This document shows positions 1 through 9,024 of a DNA stretch of 64,000 nt, in pieces (position 1 is the first letter of the stretch; the number at the start of each line of letters is the position of its first letter). The notes under the pieces are model-generated. The model was not told the DNA's origin and did no database searches. It worked only from the letters and a program-made list of their open reading frames with translations. Origin of the DNA: Verrucomicrobiota bacterium (lineage in GTDB: Bacteria > Verrucomicrobiota > Verrucomicrobiia > Chthoniobacterales > Terrimicrobiaceae); NCBI GenBank assembly GCA_018970255.1, contig JAGWWS010000004.1, positions 32,860 through 96,859 on the forward strand, written 5' to 3'. The position numbers and the translations under genes were made by a program.

Positions 1-1034
1 CATCCCAACCGAATGTTAGGCGCACGATCATGATGGTGTTTATCTTTTCGCTTCTTGTCGCTTTCGCCGGAATCATCATTCTCGACGTGTTCGATTCCTC
101 TCTTCGTTCAGTGGACGAGGCGGAAAAGTTTCTTCATCTGCCTGCACTCGTTGGAATACCAAACCACCGCGCCATCTCCGCGAGAAGAGGACAACGGCAA
201 AAAAACTTTATCTCGCCGGATACCAACTACCCGATTGGCTATGGATCTTCATCATATCGCTCGGCCAGCATTCCAGACGATGAGGGCGATTTTCCTCCAA
301 AAATCCTGGCCAAATCTGATCGGCTAAACTATCCCATCGCTGCCATTGAAGACCCCGCTTCCTCATTGGCGGAGGCCTACCGGACTCTCCGTGTTTCCCT
401 TTCCATGTTAGGGCCCGAGGAAGAGAGGCGGGTGCTTCTTTTTGTCAGTGCTGTTCCCGAGGAGGGAAAGACCTACACCTCGCTCAACACAGCTGTTGTG
501 CTCGCCCAGCAAGGTCGGCGAACCCTGCTGATCGACGCCGATCTCCGCCGACCGAGCCTCCACAAGGCCCTTCAATCCCGCAGCGAGGTCCCAATTGGGA
601 TGACGGATCTTTTCAGCGGCAATGCAAAGTTAAATGAGGTTATTCAGCAAACCGACATCGAAAACTTGTTTCTTCTGCCTGCCGGCCGACGCGCGCCGAA
701 TCCAGCCGAACTTCTTTCAAGCGCAGATCTTGGGAAGTTGATTGAGCAACTTCTGAAAAAATTTGATCGAATTGTAATTGATAGCGCGCCGGTGAATGCG
801 GTTAGCGACACCCTTGTTCTCGCGCCGCACGCACACAAGACGATCCTTGTGGTTCGCGCCGGGACAACGCACCGCAAAGCCGTTGAACGCGGCGTTTTGT
901 TATTGCGAAAATCCGGAGCCCGTCTGGCTGGTTTCGTCTTGAACCGTCTGCCTACAGGTCGCGCGGCAAGTTACTACTACTATTATTACGGCGACAAATA
1001 CGAGAAAGACTCCGCTTACGGCGCTGCAGGCTGA
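1..1034 (+). CDS. Polysaccharide chain-length regulator / BY-type tyrosine autokinase (Wzz-kinase fusion), 5'-truncated by window edge
   Basis: The frame is open to the first base, so the N-terminal periplasmic Wzz part lies outside the window. What is visible begins with the end of the Wzz module: a Pro-containing stretch and one hydrophobic helix (about codons 1-20 from the ATG at 30). A cytoplasmic P-loop kinase domain follows. Walker A is PEEGKT (about 143-148), Walker A' is LLIDADLRRP (about 166-175), and Walker B is RIVIDSAP (about 247-254). The C-terminus has six consecutive tyrosines and more tyrosines nearby, the autophosphorylation cluster typical of BY-kinases. In known systems these proteins sit in the inner membrane and set exopolysaccharide chain length through cycles of Tyr phosphorylation. 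It opens the polysaccharide gene block that follows, which fits that role. The ATG at 30 is only an internal Met. Confidence 0.9.
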   Translation, partial: SQPNVRRTIMMVFIFSLLVAFAGIIILDVFDSSLRSVDEAEKFLHLPALVGIPNHRAISARRGQRQKNFISPDTNYPIGYGSSSYRSASIPDDEGDFPPKILAKSDRLNYPIAAIEDPASSLAEAYRTLRVSLSMLGPEEERRVLLFVSAVPEEGKTYTSLNTAVVLAQQGRRTLLIDADLRRPSLHKALQSRSEVPIGMTDLFSGNAKLNEVIQQTDIENLFLLPAGRRAPNPAELLSSADLGKLIEQLLKKFDRIVIDSAPVNAVSDTLVLAPHAHKTILVVRAGTTHRKAVERGVLLLRKSGARLAGFVLNRLPTGRAASYYYYYYGDKYEKDSAYGAAG

Positions 1035-1119
1035 AGAGTTTCAAGTCATTCTTAAAAATGTTAAAAACAGGTGTAGGAATCCCGCCCCGCCACCAAAGGC
1101 GGCAGCTTGGTAAAATACT

Positions 1120-1764
1120 ATGACACATGATGATTTGAAATGGGTTAAGCGGCTGCTGGATGAAAGAAAACTTCAGGAGCCGATTCTTGAGCTTGGAGTC
1201 GGGTATAGTGGCGAAACGTGTCGCGAACTTTTTGAAGAAAAAGGGTTGCGCTACTACGGCACAGATCTTGAAAAAACCCCTTCTGTCGATGTGGCTGCCA
1301 ATTTTGAGAAATCTGAAGACATGGAGGCTTTCTCAGCGCTTGCTCCTTTTGGAACAGTGCTTGTCCTTAATGTTTTGGAGCATACATTCGAGCCTATTCG
1401 TGTCTTGGATAACGCCGTTTCTCTTCTAAGGCCCGGTGGCTGTTGCGCGGTTTTGACTCCCTCGGTTTGGCCCCTCCATAACTATCCAATGGATACTTGG
1501 CGGATTCTTCCAAACCTCTACGAGGAATATGCCCGGAGGCGTGGCATGGAGCTAGATCGTAATCACTTTGACTTCATAGGCAAAGGTCCTGTGGAAACCT
1601 TCCGTGGATCGAGTGGAAACCACAACTATCCGCCTCCATGTGGCAAACCGGTTCGTTTGCTCTGGTCGCGGATTATCCACAAAGTTCTGAATACATGCGG
1701 CAAAGGAATGTTTTTTCCAAGTCATATTGCGGTGGGAGCTCTTTTGAAAAAACCCATTGCCTGA
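1120..1764 (+). CDS. Class I SAM-dependent methyltransferase
   Basis: A 214-residue protein with a Rossmann SAM-binding fold. Motif I is LELGVGYSG (about 23-31), an acidic residue follows at YGTDLE (about 46-51), and the motif IV/post-motif region is LNVLEHTFEP with LRPGG downstream. This is the Methyltransf_11/23 pattern found in many O-antigen and exopolysaccharide loci, where such enzymes methylate a sugar hydroxyl or a lipid-linked intermediate. The substrate cannot be read from the sequence. It lies 85 nt after the kinase gene and 39 nt before a family 2 glycosyltransferase on the same strand, so it is probably part of the polysaccharide transcript. Its base composition is AT-richer than the second half of the window. 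Confidence 0.8.
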   Translation: MTHDDLKWVKRLLDERKLQEPILELGVGYSGETCRELFEEKGLRYYGTDLEKTPSVDVAANFEKSEDMEAFSALAPFGTVLVLNVLEHTFEPIRVLDNAVSLLRPGGCCAVLTPSVWPLHNYPMDTWRILPNLYEEYARRRGMELDRNHFDFIGKGPVETFRGSSGNHNYPPPCGKPVRLLWSRIIHKVLNTCGKGMFFPSHIAVGALLKKPIA

Positions 1765-1803
1765 GAACTCCTCCGGCTACCCATCTCCCACCGGTGCGGG
1801 CCT

Positions 1804-2784
1804 ATGATCACTTCCAAAGCAAGCCCAATCGTATCGGTGCTTGTCACTGTTTACAAGCGCACTACTTTTCTAAAAACCGCAATACAGAGCGTTTTAAATC
1901 AAACCTTTCGAGATTTTGAAATTATTCTACTGGATGACTCCGGTTCGCATTTGGCAAAGGCTGTTTGTGAGCCTTTTCTTTCCAGTGGAAAAATTAGGTA
2001 TCACGCAAATTTAAAAACGATTGGAGTTGCAGAGAGCTTGCGCGCAGGTATCGCGAATTCGAACGCTGAGTTCATCTCGATTCTGAATGATGATGACTTT
2101 TGGGAACCGGAGTTCCTCGCAAGACTACTCCCCCCACTCCAAGCGGATGAGCGTAGATTTCTTGCCTTCAGTGATCATTGGATTGCAGATGCTGATGGGA
2201 AGGTGGATTTTCTAGCCACTGAGGAAAACACGGTGCGTTATGGCAGGGCGAATCTTCCTGAAGGCGATGTCAGCAACCTTCCCGATTTTGTTCTAATCAA
2301 GAACGGGGTTCCATTGGCAATGGCATCAGTTTTTAGGAAGCGAGCCTTGGACTTGCGCCTATTAAACTCAAAGGTCGCCGGAGCATACGATTTTTGGATT
2401 TCATGTGCACTATCTTCCACTGGTGGGAAATTTTACTTTGTTCCCCAGCGACTGACAAGTTGGAGATTACACCTCAAAATGGAAACAGGGAGACGCAGCC
2501 CAGACAAGTCTGATTGCATGGTCTTTATCATTTCTCAAATCTTGGATCGAGCTTGGTTCCCGGAGATGAAGGATCAACTCGTTCGAAAACTATCCGATTC
2601 TTGGTTTCGGTCGGGTCTAGACTATTCAGACTTCGGTCAAGTGGCGCTGGCCCTTCATTGCTTTGTGAAGGCATTTTTGACCAAGCCTAGCTTCAAAACC
2701 GCTGTCAAAATTGTTTTATACATTCCCCAGAAATGCTTTAAAACCTTTTTTGGCTACATTCGCGCAAAACTATTTGATCGATGA
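1804..2784 (+). CDS. Glycosyltransferase family 2 (GT-A fold)
   Basis: A 326-residue protein that opens with the classic GT2 signature: VSVLVTVYKR, SVLNQTFRDFEIILLDD, and a metal-binding acidic motif NDDDFWEP at about 94-101. GT2 enzymes transfer a sugar from a nucleotide-sugar donor to a growing lipid-linked glycan on the cytoplasmic face of the inner membrane. The donor and acceptor are not predictable here. The C-terminal third lacks a strong membrane segment but is rich in basic and aromatic residues. The stop overlaps the start of the downstream flippase gene (ATGA), which indicates translational coupling. Confidence 0.85.
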   Translation: MITSKASPIVSVLVTVYKRTTFLKTAIQSVLNQTFRDFEIILLDDSGSHLAKAVCEPFLSSGKIRYHANLKTIGVAESLRAGIANSNAEFISILNDDDFWEPEFLARLLPPLQADERRFLAFSDHWIADADGKVDFLATEENTVRYGRANLPEGDVSNLPDFVLIKNGVPLAMASVFRKRALDLRLLNSKVAGAYDFWISCALSSTGGKFYFVPQRLTSWRLHLKMETGRRSPDKSDCMVFIISQILDRAWFPEMKDQLVRKLSDSWFRSGLDYSDFGQVALALHCFVKAFLTKPSFKTAVKIVLYIPQKCFKTFFGYIRAKLFDR

Positions 2785-4055
2785 AAGACTCGGTTGTTTC
2801 TAAGTGCGTTGGATGGGTTGTCCTCATAGCCAAGTTTGGCAGTGTCCAAGTTTTGGTTCAAACTATTGGCTTTTGTGCTGGGCTTCTGCTCGTCCGCTTC
2901 ATGTCCAAAGAGGATTATGCGCTTTATACTTTAGCCATCACAATGCTAGGAACCATGGCTGTCTTGTCAGACTCTGGTGTGGGTAGTGGCGCTACTTCTC
3001 TGGCAGGTCGATTTTGGGGTGACGCAATCAAACTAGGTCAAGTTGTTAAAACAGCAATCCGCCTCCGTTGGATTTTTGGAATTGCCGTTGCGGGCTTTTT
3101 CTCACCAGTGCTATTTTTCTGGCTCAAGTATTTAGGAACCGAATCTCGAGAGGCCTTCGTCGGAGCACTCCTTGTGGCACTAACGCTTTTTTTTCAAACC
3201 GGAAGCAGCATCTTAAGTGTTGTTCCGCGCATGCTTCTTCAAGCGAACCGCCTTCAATCTATTGAGTTTTTTACTTCGCTTGTGCGGTTGGCGGCCGTAG
3301 GTGCGGCATGGCTGTTTTTTTTAGATTTTGTTACGGCTCTCCTCGCTGGCCTGGCTTCTGCAGTCTTCCAATGGTTTCTGTTCTTTCACATGACTCGTCA
3401 TGATTTCAGAAGGGATGTCCAAGTGGACCCCGGGATCAAGTCCGCCATACTTAAAATAGTCGTAAAGCATTCTCCTAATGCAATCTACTACTGCATACAG
3501 AGCCATCTTGTTATTTGGTTGCTCGGCATTTTTGGAAGTTCAGCAACGCTAGCTGATGCTGGTGCCCTTGGGCGTTTGGCGGTTGTTTTCACAATTGTCG
3601 GAAACATTGTGGCCTCACTCGTAATGCCAAGGTTTTCCCGATGCGATTCGGCTAAGTTGTTGTGGTGGAGATATCATCAGGTTGTTTTTTTACTGATACT
3701 TGCTCTTTTTGGCACTGTCATGCTGGCGGTCCTTTTTCCTACACAGATGCTCTGGATTCTTGGAGGCCAATACAAAGGGCTTGAGTTGGAATTTCTCCTT
3801 ATGGTGATAGCTCAGTCGGTCAACTGTTTGCTAATGGCGCTATCGACGTTGAACCTCGGTCGCGGTTGGATTGTTTCCCCATGGGTTGCGATTCCGATTG
3901 GAATAATCTCGTATATATCTCTATTTTATTGGATTGGCGTTTCAACCTTAAGTCAGGTTTTGCTGGCTGGAATCATTGTTAGCGTAATTGCTGTTTTTAT
4001 AAATTATGTTCAGGCAATTTATTCAATAAGTCGCTTAGATGGATTGAAAAAATAG
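2781..4055 (+). CDS. Wzx-type polysaccharide flippase (MOP/oligosaccharide exporter family)
   Basis: A 424-residue integral membrane protein with about 12 hydrophobic helices spread along its length and short charged loops, the size and layout of Wzx/RfbX flippases. The N-terminal segments contain a Gly/Leu-rich LLLVRFMSKEDYALYTLA pattern typical of polysaccharide_synt family members. Wzx proteins move undecaprenyl-diphosphate-linked repeat units to the periplasmic face for polymerisation. The ATG overlaps the upstream glycosyltransferase stop by 4 nt. Assignment rests on topology, length and context, since no single catalytic motif defines the family. Confidence 0.8.
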   Translation: MKDSVVSKCVGWVVLIAKFGSVQVLVQTIGFCAGLLLVRFMSKEDYALYTLAITMLGTMAVLSDSGVGSGATSLAGRFWGDAIKLGQVVKTAIRLRWIFGIAVAGFFSPVLFFWLKYLGTESREAFVGALLVALTLFFQTGSSILSVVPRMLLQANRLQSIEFFTSLVRLAAVGAAWLFFLDFVTALLAGLASAVFQWFLFFHMTRHDFRRDVQVDPGIKSAILKIVVKHSPNAIYYCIQSHLVIWLLGIFGSSATLADAGALGRLAVVFTIVGNIVASLVMPRFSRCDSAKLLWWRYHQVVFLLILALFGTVMLAVLFPTQMLWILGGQYKGLELEFLLMVIAQSVNCLLMALSTLNLGRGWIVSPWVAIPIGIISYISLFYWIGVSTLSQVLLAGIIVSVIAVFINYVQAIYSISRLDGLKK

Positions 4056-4108
4056 GTCTTTCATAGACTAAATCAAATCATCATGAGTAGTTTTTATTAC
4101 CACTTCTT

Positions 4109-5206
4109 GTGAGGCTTTTGTTTATTTGTAGCTCGCTGAATTCGGGCACTGACGGTGTTGGTGACTACACACGCCGACTTACGAGAGCCCTGCGTGAGCG
4201 TGGACATATAGTTTATCTAACTTCATTGAGTGAGAAATCGGGAAGTCTGAAGTCTCCTGAAGACGATGAGCACGTTCTGAGATTAACTGTAAATTTGCCT
4301 TGGAAAGCGCGCTTAGATCAGCTAAATGGGTTTTTGCGGGCGTCACATCCCGAATGGATTAGTTTGCAGTATGTTCCTTATGGCTTTCAAAAAAAAGGAA
4401 CACCTTTTTCGCTTCCTTCCCGGTTGGCATCCACAACTTCAGGAGCCAACTGGCATTTAATGTTTCACGAATTATGGATTGGAATTACGCACTCATCTCC
4501 TTGGCGGCACAAGTTGGTTGGATTTTTCCAGCGGCACATTGCTAGAAGTCTGGTTTGGCGCTTGAAACCAAAGGTCGTGCACACCAGCAATCCCCTTTAC
4601 GTCGAGTTGTTAAAACGAGCTGGAATTAAAGCGGCTAGGCTTCCTCTTTTTGGAGCCATTCAGTTGGATAGCTCTGAACTCGAGTGGATGAAAAAATGCC
4701 TCTCGGAGGATGGGATCACAGATAGCAACCGTCATGAATGGTTGTTGGCTGGGATGTTTGGCAGTTGTTATCCCGATTTTCCATTAGAGAAACATGTGGA
4801 GCGCGCTGCTAACAGAGCCAATCAATCAGGCAAAAAGCTGGCGCTGTTGGGAATTGGCGGTGGGGTCGGAACCGGCATGGAATGGGAGTCGCGTATTCGA
4901 GAAAGCTTCTTTTGCGATGTGGCTCGCCATTTTGGACGACAAACCGAGCAACGTGTCTCGGCTTTTCTCCAGAGTCTAGATCTAGCCATTCCATCAACAC
5001 CTGTTGAGTTTCTCGGAAAAAGCAGTGCAGCCGCTTCAATGGCCCTTCATGGCGCCGATTTAGATATGACATATCGAGTTGATATGCCAGAATATCGGGA
5101 CCTAAATCTCGCGAACTGGAGGCAGAGTGATCTCTTCTGGCCGTTGGAAAGGGTGGCCACCGAAATAGAAAAGACCTTCGCCCCTCCCCAAAAAAAACTT
5201 CATTAA
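4109..5206 (+). CDS. Glycosyltransferase family 4-like protein
   Basis: A 365-residue protein that starts at GTG. The N-terminal Rossmann-like strand LLFICSSLNSGTDGVGDYTRRL is typical of GT-B glycosyltransferases, where the Gly-rich loop faces the acceptor site. A second marker of this subfamily is LQYVPYGFQKKG (about 95-106). The C-terminal half does not show a clear E-x7-E nucleotide-sugar motif, so it is a divergent GT-B protein. It lies between the flippase and two FkbM methyltransferases, and base composition is AT-rich like its neighbours. The substrate is unknown. Confidence 0.7.
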   Translation: MRLLFICSSLNSGTDGVGDYTRRLTRALRERGHIVYLTSLSEKSGSLKSPEDDEHVLRLTVNLPWKARLDQLNGFLRASHPEWISLQYVPYGFQKKGTPFSLPSRLASTTSGANWHLMFHELWIGITHSSPWRHKLVGFFQRHIARSLVWRLKPKVVHTSNPLYVELLKRAGIKAARLPLFGAIQLDSSELEWMKKCLSEDGITDSNRHEWLLAGMFGSCYPDFPLEKHVERAANRANQSGKKLALLGIGGGVGTGMEWESRIRESFFCDVARHFGRQTEQRVSAFLQSLDLAIPSTPVEFLGKSSAAASMALHGADLDMTYRVDMPEYRDLNLANWRQSDLFWPLERVATEIEKTFAPPQKKLH

Positions 5207-5208
5207 AA

Positions 5209-5982
5209 ATGAGTTGGAAAAAAAATTACCCTCGCTTTTACCGGTTTTTTGCCAAACTGCGATTTGCTCTAGCGCGCGAAAAAATCATTCAATTGCCATT
5301 TGGAGCAAAAATGAGAGTCAATCCCTACAGTTATGTGGAGAGATGCATTGGCGAAGGGAGCTTTGAGAGGCGAAGACTAGATTTTTTGTTTTCCTCAATA
5401 AAAGAAGATTGTGTCTTTTTTGATATTGGTGCAAATGTTGGAGTTTTCAGCCTTCTTGCTGCCACTCGAGGAGCAATCGTGCATTCATTTGAACCCGAGC
5501 CCTTAAATTTGATCCGGCTGAAGGGCAATCTAAAACTCAATCCCGAGATTGCCAGCCAGGTGAAGGTTTGGCCTATCGCTCTTGGCAACCAAGTCGGTCA
5601 AGTTAAATTTAGTCGTCCTCTTTCAGATAATTATGGTCGCTCATCGTTCAGGCTCCAAGATGATTGTGATTTAATAACCGTTAAGATCGACAAATTTGAT
5701 AACTTAGGCCTTCGGTTTGCTTCAAAGAGCTTTTTCAAAATTGATGTTGAAGGGGCTGAAAAAGATGTTCTTGAGGGAATGAGCTCCGCTTTGGAAGCCA
5801 ACGTTCCAACTATGTTTCTAGTGGAAGTCCATAGAGAGGGCGGAGTTGACTTGTCTTCTATGGTTGAATTTTTTTTCCAGCGTGGGTATCGAGTGACCTT
5901 TTTCGACGATTTCGAAGGCGTGGAGTGTGCTTGTGCCCCAGATTCTGGTGACGTTGCACTTCTGGCTCGAAAAAATTTCTAA
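5209..5982 (+). CDS. FkbM-family methyltransferase, copy 1
   Basis: A 257-residue SAM-dependent methyltransferase. The FkbM hallmark motifs are present: FFDIGANVGVFSLLAA (about 70-85), then HSFEPEPLNLIRLKGNL (about 94-110), and a late FKIDVEGAEKDVLEGM (about 181-196). Family members O-methylate sugars or polyketides, and in glycan loci they usually methylate a sugar residue. The ATG lies 2 nt after the upstream stop, so it is co-transcribed with the glycosyltransferase before it. It is strikingly similar, from its first residues (MSWKKNYPRFYRFFAK), to the next gene, so the two are a tandem duplicate pair. Confidence 0.85.
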   Translation: MSWKKNYPRFYRFFAKLRFALAREKIIQLPFGAKMRVNPYSYVERCIGEGSFERRRLDFLFSSIKEDCVFFDIGANVGVFSLLAATRGAIVHSFEPEPLNLIRLKGNLKLNPEIASQVKVWPIALGNQVGQVKFSRPLSDNYGRSSFRLQDDCDLITVKIDKFDNLGLRFASKSFFKIDVEGAEKDVLEGMSSALEANVPTMFLVEVHREGGVDLSSMVEFFFQRGYRVTFFDDFEGVECACAPDSGDVALLARKNF

Positions 5983-6156
5983 AGGAACAAACCTTCGCGG
6001 CCCGAAATTAGTGACATAAAAGTATAAGAGCCCATCTACACCCTGCGGAACTTTTGTCGACTTCTCTAAAAAAATGATTACTAGTGAAAGTATGCTTTTG
6101 TCAAAAGCGCGCTCTGGTTGCTGGTTTTCAGCACATTGTTTTGTGAAAAATTAAAA

Positions 6157-6924
6157 ATGAGTTGGAAAGCCAGATATCCAAGGGTGTATCGATTTCTAGC
6201 CAAGTGCCGTTTCGCAAGCGCACGGGAAAAAATCATCGACCTACCTTTCAAGGCAAGGATGCGCGTGAACCCTTACAGTTTCAGCGAGCGCCTCATCGAG
6301 AATGGAGACTTTGAAAAATGGCGGGTGGAGTTTTTCCAATCAACGATCAGCTCTCGGAGTGTTTTTTTTGATATCGGCGCGAATGTCGGATTCTTCAGCC
6401 TCCTCGCCGCTAAGCAGGGAGCGACAGTGCATGCCTTTGAACCTGAGCCTCTGAACCTCTCACGCTTGCAGGGCAACTTGCAGCTCAACCCTGATCTTGC
6501 GCCAAAGATCAAAATTTGGCCGGTGGCACTAGGCGATAAGGCCGGCGAGGTGGATTTCGGTCGTCCCCTTTCTGACAACTACGGACATTCGTCGCTTTTG
6601 TTGGACGAGGGATTCGACCGAATTCGCGTGCGAATGGAAAGGTTCGCGGATCTGGATTTCGGTTCGTTCGATGAAAGATTTTTTAAGATTGATGTGGAGG
6701 GAGCCGAGCAGCTTGTTCTCGAGGGTTTCGGCGAGGCTTGGGATTCGCCGGCAACTACGGTTTTCCTTGTCGAGGTCCACCGTCAATACGGCGCGGATCT
6801 TGATGCCATCGTAAAAATTTTCGCCTCGCGTGGTTTTCGCCTCAGCTTCATGGATGAGTCGCACGGAGGGGAAACGGAGTTCGTTCCAGACGGTGGCGAT
6901 GTGGCGCTTTTAGCGCGCAAGTGA
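6157..6924 (+). CDS. FkbM-family methyltransferase, copy 2 (tandem paralogue)
   Basis: About 255 residues from the ATG at 6157, which I prefer over the ATG at 6118 because it aligns residue for residue with the start of copy 1 (MSWKARYPRVYRFLAK). It has the same FkbM motifs: FFDIGANVGFFSLLAA, HAFEPEPLNLSRL and FKIDVEGAEQLVLEG. Copies 1 and 2 keep the same length and domain order but differ in many positions, and copy 2 is clearly more GC-rich in codon choice. The 174-nt gap between them holds no gene I can recognise. Both are presumed sugar O-methyltransferases acting on different positions or residues, but that is inference. Confidence 0.85.
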   Translation: MSWKARYPRVYRFLAKCRFASAREKIIDLPFKARMRVNPYSFSERLIENGDFEKWRVEFFQSTISSRSVFFDIGANVGFFSLLAAKQGATVHAFEPEPLNLSRLQGNLQLNPDLAPKIKIWPVALGDKAGEVDFGRPLSDNYGHSSLLLDEGFDRIRVRMERFADLDFGSFDERFFKIDVEGAEQLVLEGFGEAWDSPATTVFLVEVHRQYGADLDAIVKIFASRGFRLSFMDESHGGETEFVPDGGDVALLARK

Positions 6925-6957
6925 TTTCTGTCTGGCACAGCGCGGCTACTTTTCCCA

Positions 6958-7998
6958 ATGGGAAAAAAAATCGAAAAGCTGGCAGTTGATTTGAGGGTGG
7001 GGGGTCTGGGGGATGTCTGGATGCGCCTCGTGGGGTTTTATGCGATGGCTGCCTTACGCAAAAATCTGGCATTCAGCCTGTCCATCCCAAGACCTCTTGA
7101 ATCCATCGCTTTCCACGCATTCGGCGACCGCTTGGAAATCAAGACTGATCCCGATCCCGCGTGTATTACTTATTCGGTTCGGGGTTTGCGGGACTTGTTG
7201 CCGAAGGCACTGGGTGGTCAAAAGTTTGCTGCACCCTACGGGCGAGCTGTCATCAAAACATGGGACCGCTGGACTCCGCGCGACCGACTGAACTCTTTCC
7301 TATATGCACTCGCTGACTCAGGTGGCCTCGTCTTTTCTCCTCCTTGGAACTCTTTGTCGGATTACCAGGGATTTTCCGAAACCATCTTATTGCCTCATTT
7401 GAGGAATGTTTCTTCCGACGGGTTTCGCGCGCAAGTCATCGCTGATCATGATTTCATCTCCCGGCGTGTGGACGAATTTTCGGGGCAGTTTTCCGAAAAG
7501 CTTTCGAGGAGAACTACACAAAAGGTCTTGGTTTTCCCCACCGGAACAGGTCGCCAGTTCATCCCTGTGGCGTGGGCAAAGAGGAATCTGCACCACGCCG
7601 TTTTTGCCATCTACGATCGGGATCCGGAACTCGGTGAATGGCAATCCTCGGGATTGCAGACCATACTTTATTCTTCACCCGGAGAAATCGCGGCCATTGG
7701 GCTGGCGGCTCGCGTTGCGGTGACGACAGATAGCTTTCCCTCCCACATTCTCCAACACTCTGGCACTCGCTTAGTAATTTTGATCACGGGGACTGAGCGG
7801 AGCCGAGTGGTTACGCCTGGCTTCAAGGGGCATGTGGTCGATGCGGTGGCTCCGTGCCATCCCTGTCCGCATTTGGAGCGGCGAGGTTTTCCGATATGCA
7901 AGGCAGGGTATCAGGTTTGCTTGAACTGGGATTCCGCGGAATACACCCGGAAAATTTTGCAGCTCATTGGAAGTATCGGCATGCGGGGGTCGAATTGA
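6958..7998 (+). CDS. Glycosyltransferase family 9-like (heptosyltransferase-type) protein
   Basis: A 346-residue protein. The N-terminal VDLRVGGLGDVWMRLVGFYAM resembles the Gly-Asp-rich acceptor loop of GT9 heptosyltransferases. The C-terminal half contains VFPTGTGRQFIP, a GT-B donor-site loop, an SFPSHILQHSGT region matching the D-T/S-G-xx-H-L-A-A-A-like segment of GT9, and a terminal Cys-rich element CHPCPHLERRGFPICKAGYQVC also seen in some GT9 proteins. Classic catalytic residues are only partly recognisable, so the sugar transferred is uncertain. It starts 33 nt after FkbM copy 2, and its TGA overlaps the ATG of the next gene by one base. Confidence 0.6.
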   Translation: MGKKIEKLAVDLRVGGLGDVWMRLVGFYAMAALRKNLAFSLSIPRPLESIAFHAFGDRLEIKTDPDPACITYSVRGLRDLLPKALGGQKFAAPYGRAVIKTWDRWTPRDRLNSFLYALADSGGLVFSPPWNSLSDYQGFSETILLPHLRNVSSDGFRAQVIADHDFISRRVDEFSGQFSEKLSRRTTQKVLVFPTGTGRQFIPVAWAKRNLHHAVFAIYDRDPELGEWQSSGLQTILYSSPGEIAAIGLAARVAVTTDSFPSHILQHSGTRLVILITGTERSRVVTPGFKGHVVDAVAPCHPCPHLERRGFPICKAGYQVCLNWDSAEYTRKILQLIGSIGMRGSN

Positions 7999-8993
7999 TG
8001 GCACAGCCTTTTTCTGTGGCGGTGTGTATTCCTACCTTCAACCAAGGCGGGTATGTGGTCGCTGCTGTCGAAAGCGCCCTGCAGCAAATCGGGGTGGAAA
8101 CAGAGGTGTGGATTTCCGACGATGCCAGCACGGACGTTACGGCGGCAGCATTGGAGAAATTTTCCAGGAATCCCTTGGTCCACATTCACAGGCAAAATGC
8201 GAACACTGGAATCGCCTTCAATGCGAGTTGGGTGATGTCGCGGCCGCGAACCGATTATGTTGTTCGCTTGGATTCCGATGATTTGTTGCGTCCTGACTAC
8301 TGCAGAAATCTCGCCGGATTGCTCGAATCAAATCCGAAAGCCGCAGTGGCACATTGCGCGGTTCAAGAGATTGATTCAAAGGGTGCCCGCGGTCGCGTCC
8401 GGCGTCTGGCGCGAAAGAGTGGATTCCAGAGTGCTGAGGAGGCCCTCCGATCCGCGGCCACCGGGTATCGGGTGGCTGCGAACATTTGCATGTTCCGCAA
8501 AGAGGCGCTCGATTCTTTGCCGTTTGTTTTCCAAGAGGGCCTGAATTTCTGCGAGGACTGGGATCTTTTTGCGCGGCTTGCGGCTGCGGGTTGGGGGAAT
8601 GCTTACAGCTCGAGTGTGCTTGCAGAGTATCGGGTGTGGAAGGACGCTGCAGGTTTGAGAGAGCTTCGGCGCGCGGCTGAGATTGCGGGCATCAAGCATG
8701 TAATCGGTTCAACCTTGTCCGATGCTTGGAGTCGGAAGGGTTGGCCTTTGACGCAATTGGAATCCGCCCGTGTTCGATTCGCATGTGTGCAGTCTGCGTG
8801 CCTTCTGAACTTGGATCCTGAGAGCCCTGAATATCTCCGCCTTCGGCAGAATTTAGAGGCTTTGGCGGGCAACAAGATCAAGTTGGTCGATGAGTATTTG
8901 GAAAAGATCAGAGACCTCCGGCATCTGAGAGTGATGCAGGATTGGTTGCACTTGCGCCTTAGAGATCTTTGGAAAGCTGTTTTCTATAGATGA
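7998..8993 (+). CDS. Glycosyltransferase family 2
   Basis: A 331-residue GT-A enzyme. The ATG at 7998 overlaps the previous stop by one base and directly precedes the first beta strand VAVCIPTFNQGGYV. An upstream in-frame Met at 7854 lies inside the preceding gene and is rejected. Further motifs are VWISDDASTD (about 41-50) and the metal-binding VVRLDSDDLLRPDY (about 88-101), then an ED-type base region in FCEDWDLFARLAA (about 181-193). It probably transfers one sugar of the repeat unit. It belongs to the same + strand run as the genes before and after it. Confidence 0.85.
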   Translation: MAQPFSVAVCIPTFNQGGYVVAAVESALQQIGVETEVWISDDASTDVTAAALEKFSRNPLVHIHRQNANTGIAFNASWVMSRPRTDYVVRLDSDDLLRPDYCRNLAGLLESNPKAAVAHCAVQEIDSKGARGRVRRLARKSGFQSAEEALRSAATGYRVAANICMFRKEALDSLPFVFQEGLNFCEDWDLFARLAAAGWGNAYSSSVLAEYRVWKDAAGLRELRRAAEIAGIKHVIGSTLSDAWSRKGWPLTQLESARVRFACVQSACLLNLDPESPEYLRLRQNLEALAGNKIKLVDEYLEKIRDLRHLRVMQDWLHLRLRDLWKAVFYR

Positions 8994-9024
8994 GGGAGAG
9001 TCGATCGGGGAATCTCCAGCCGCG

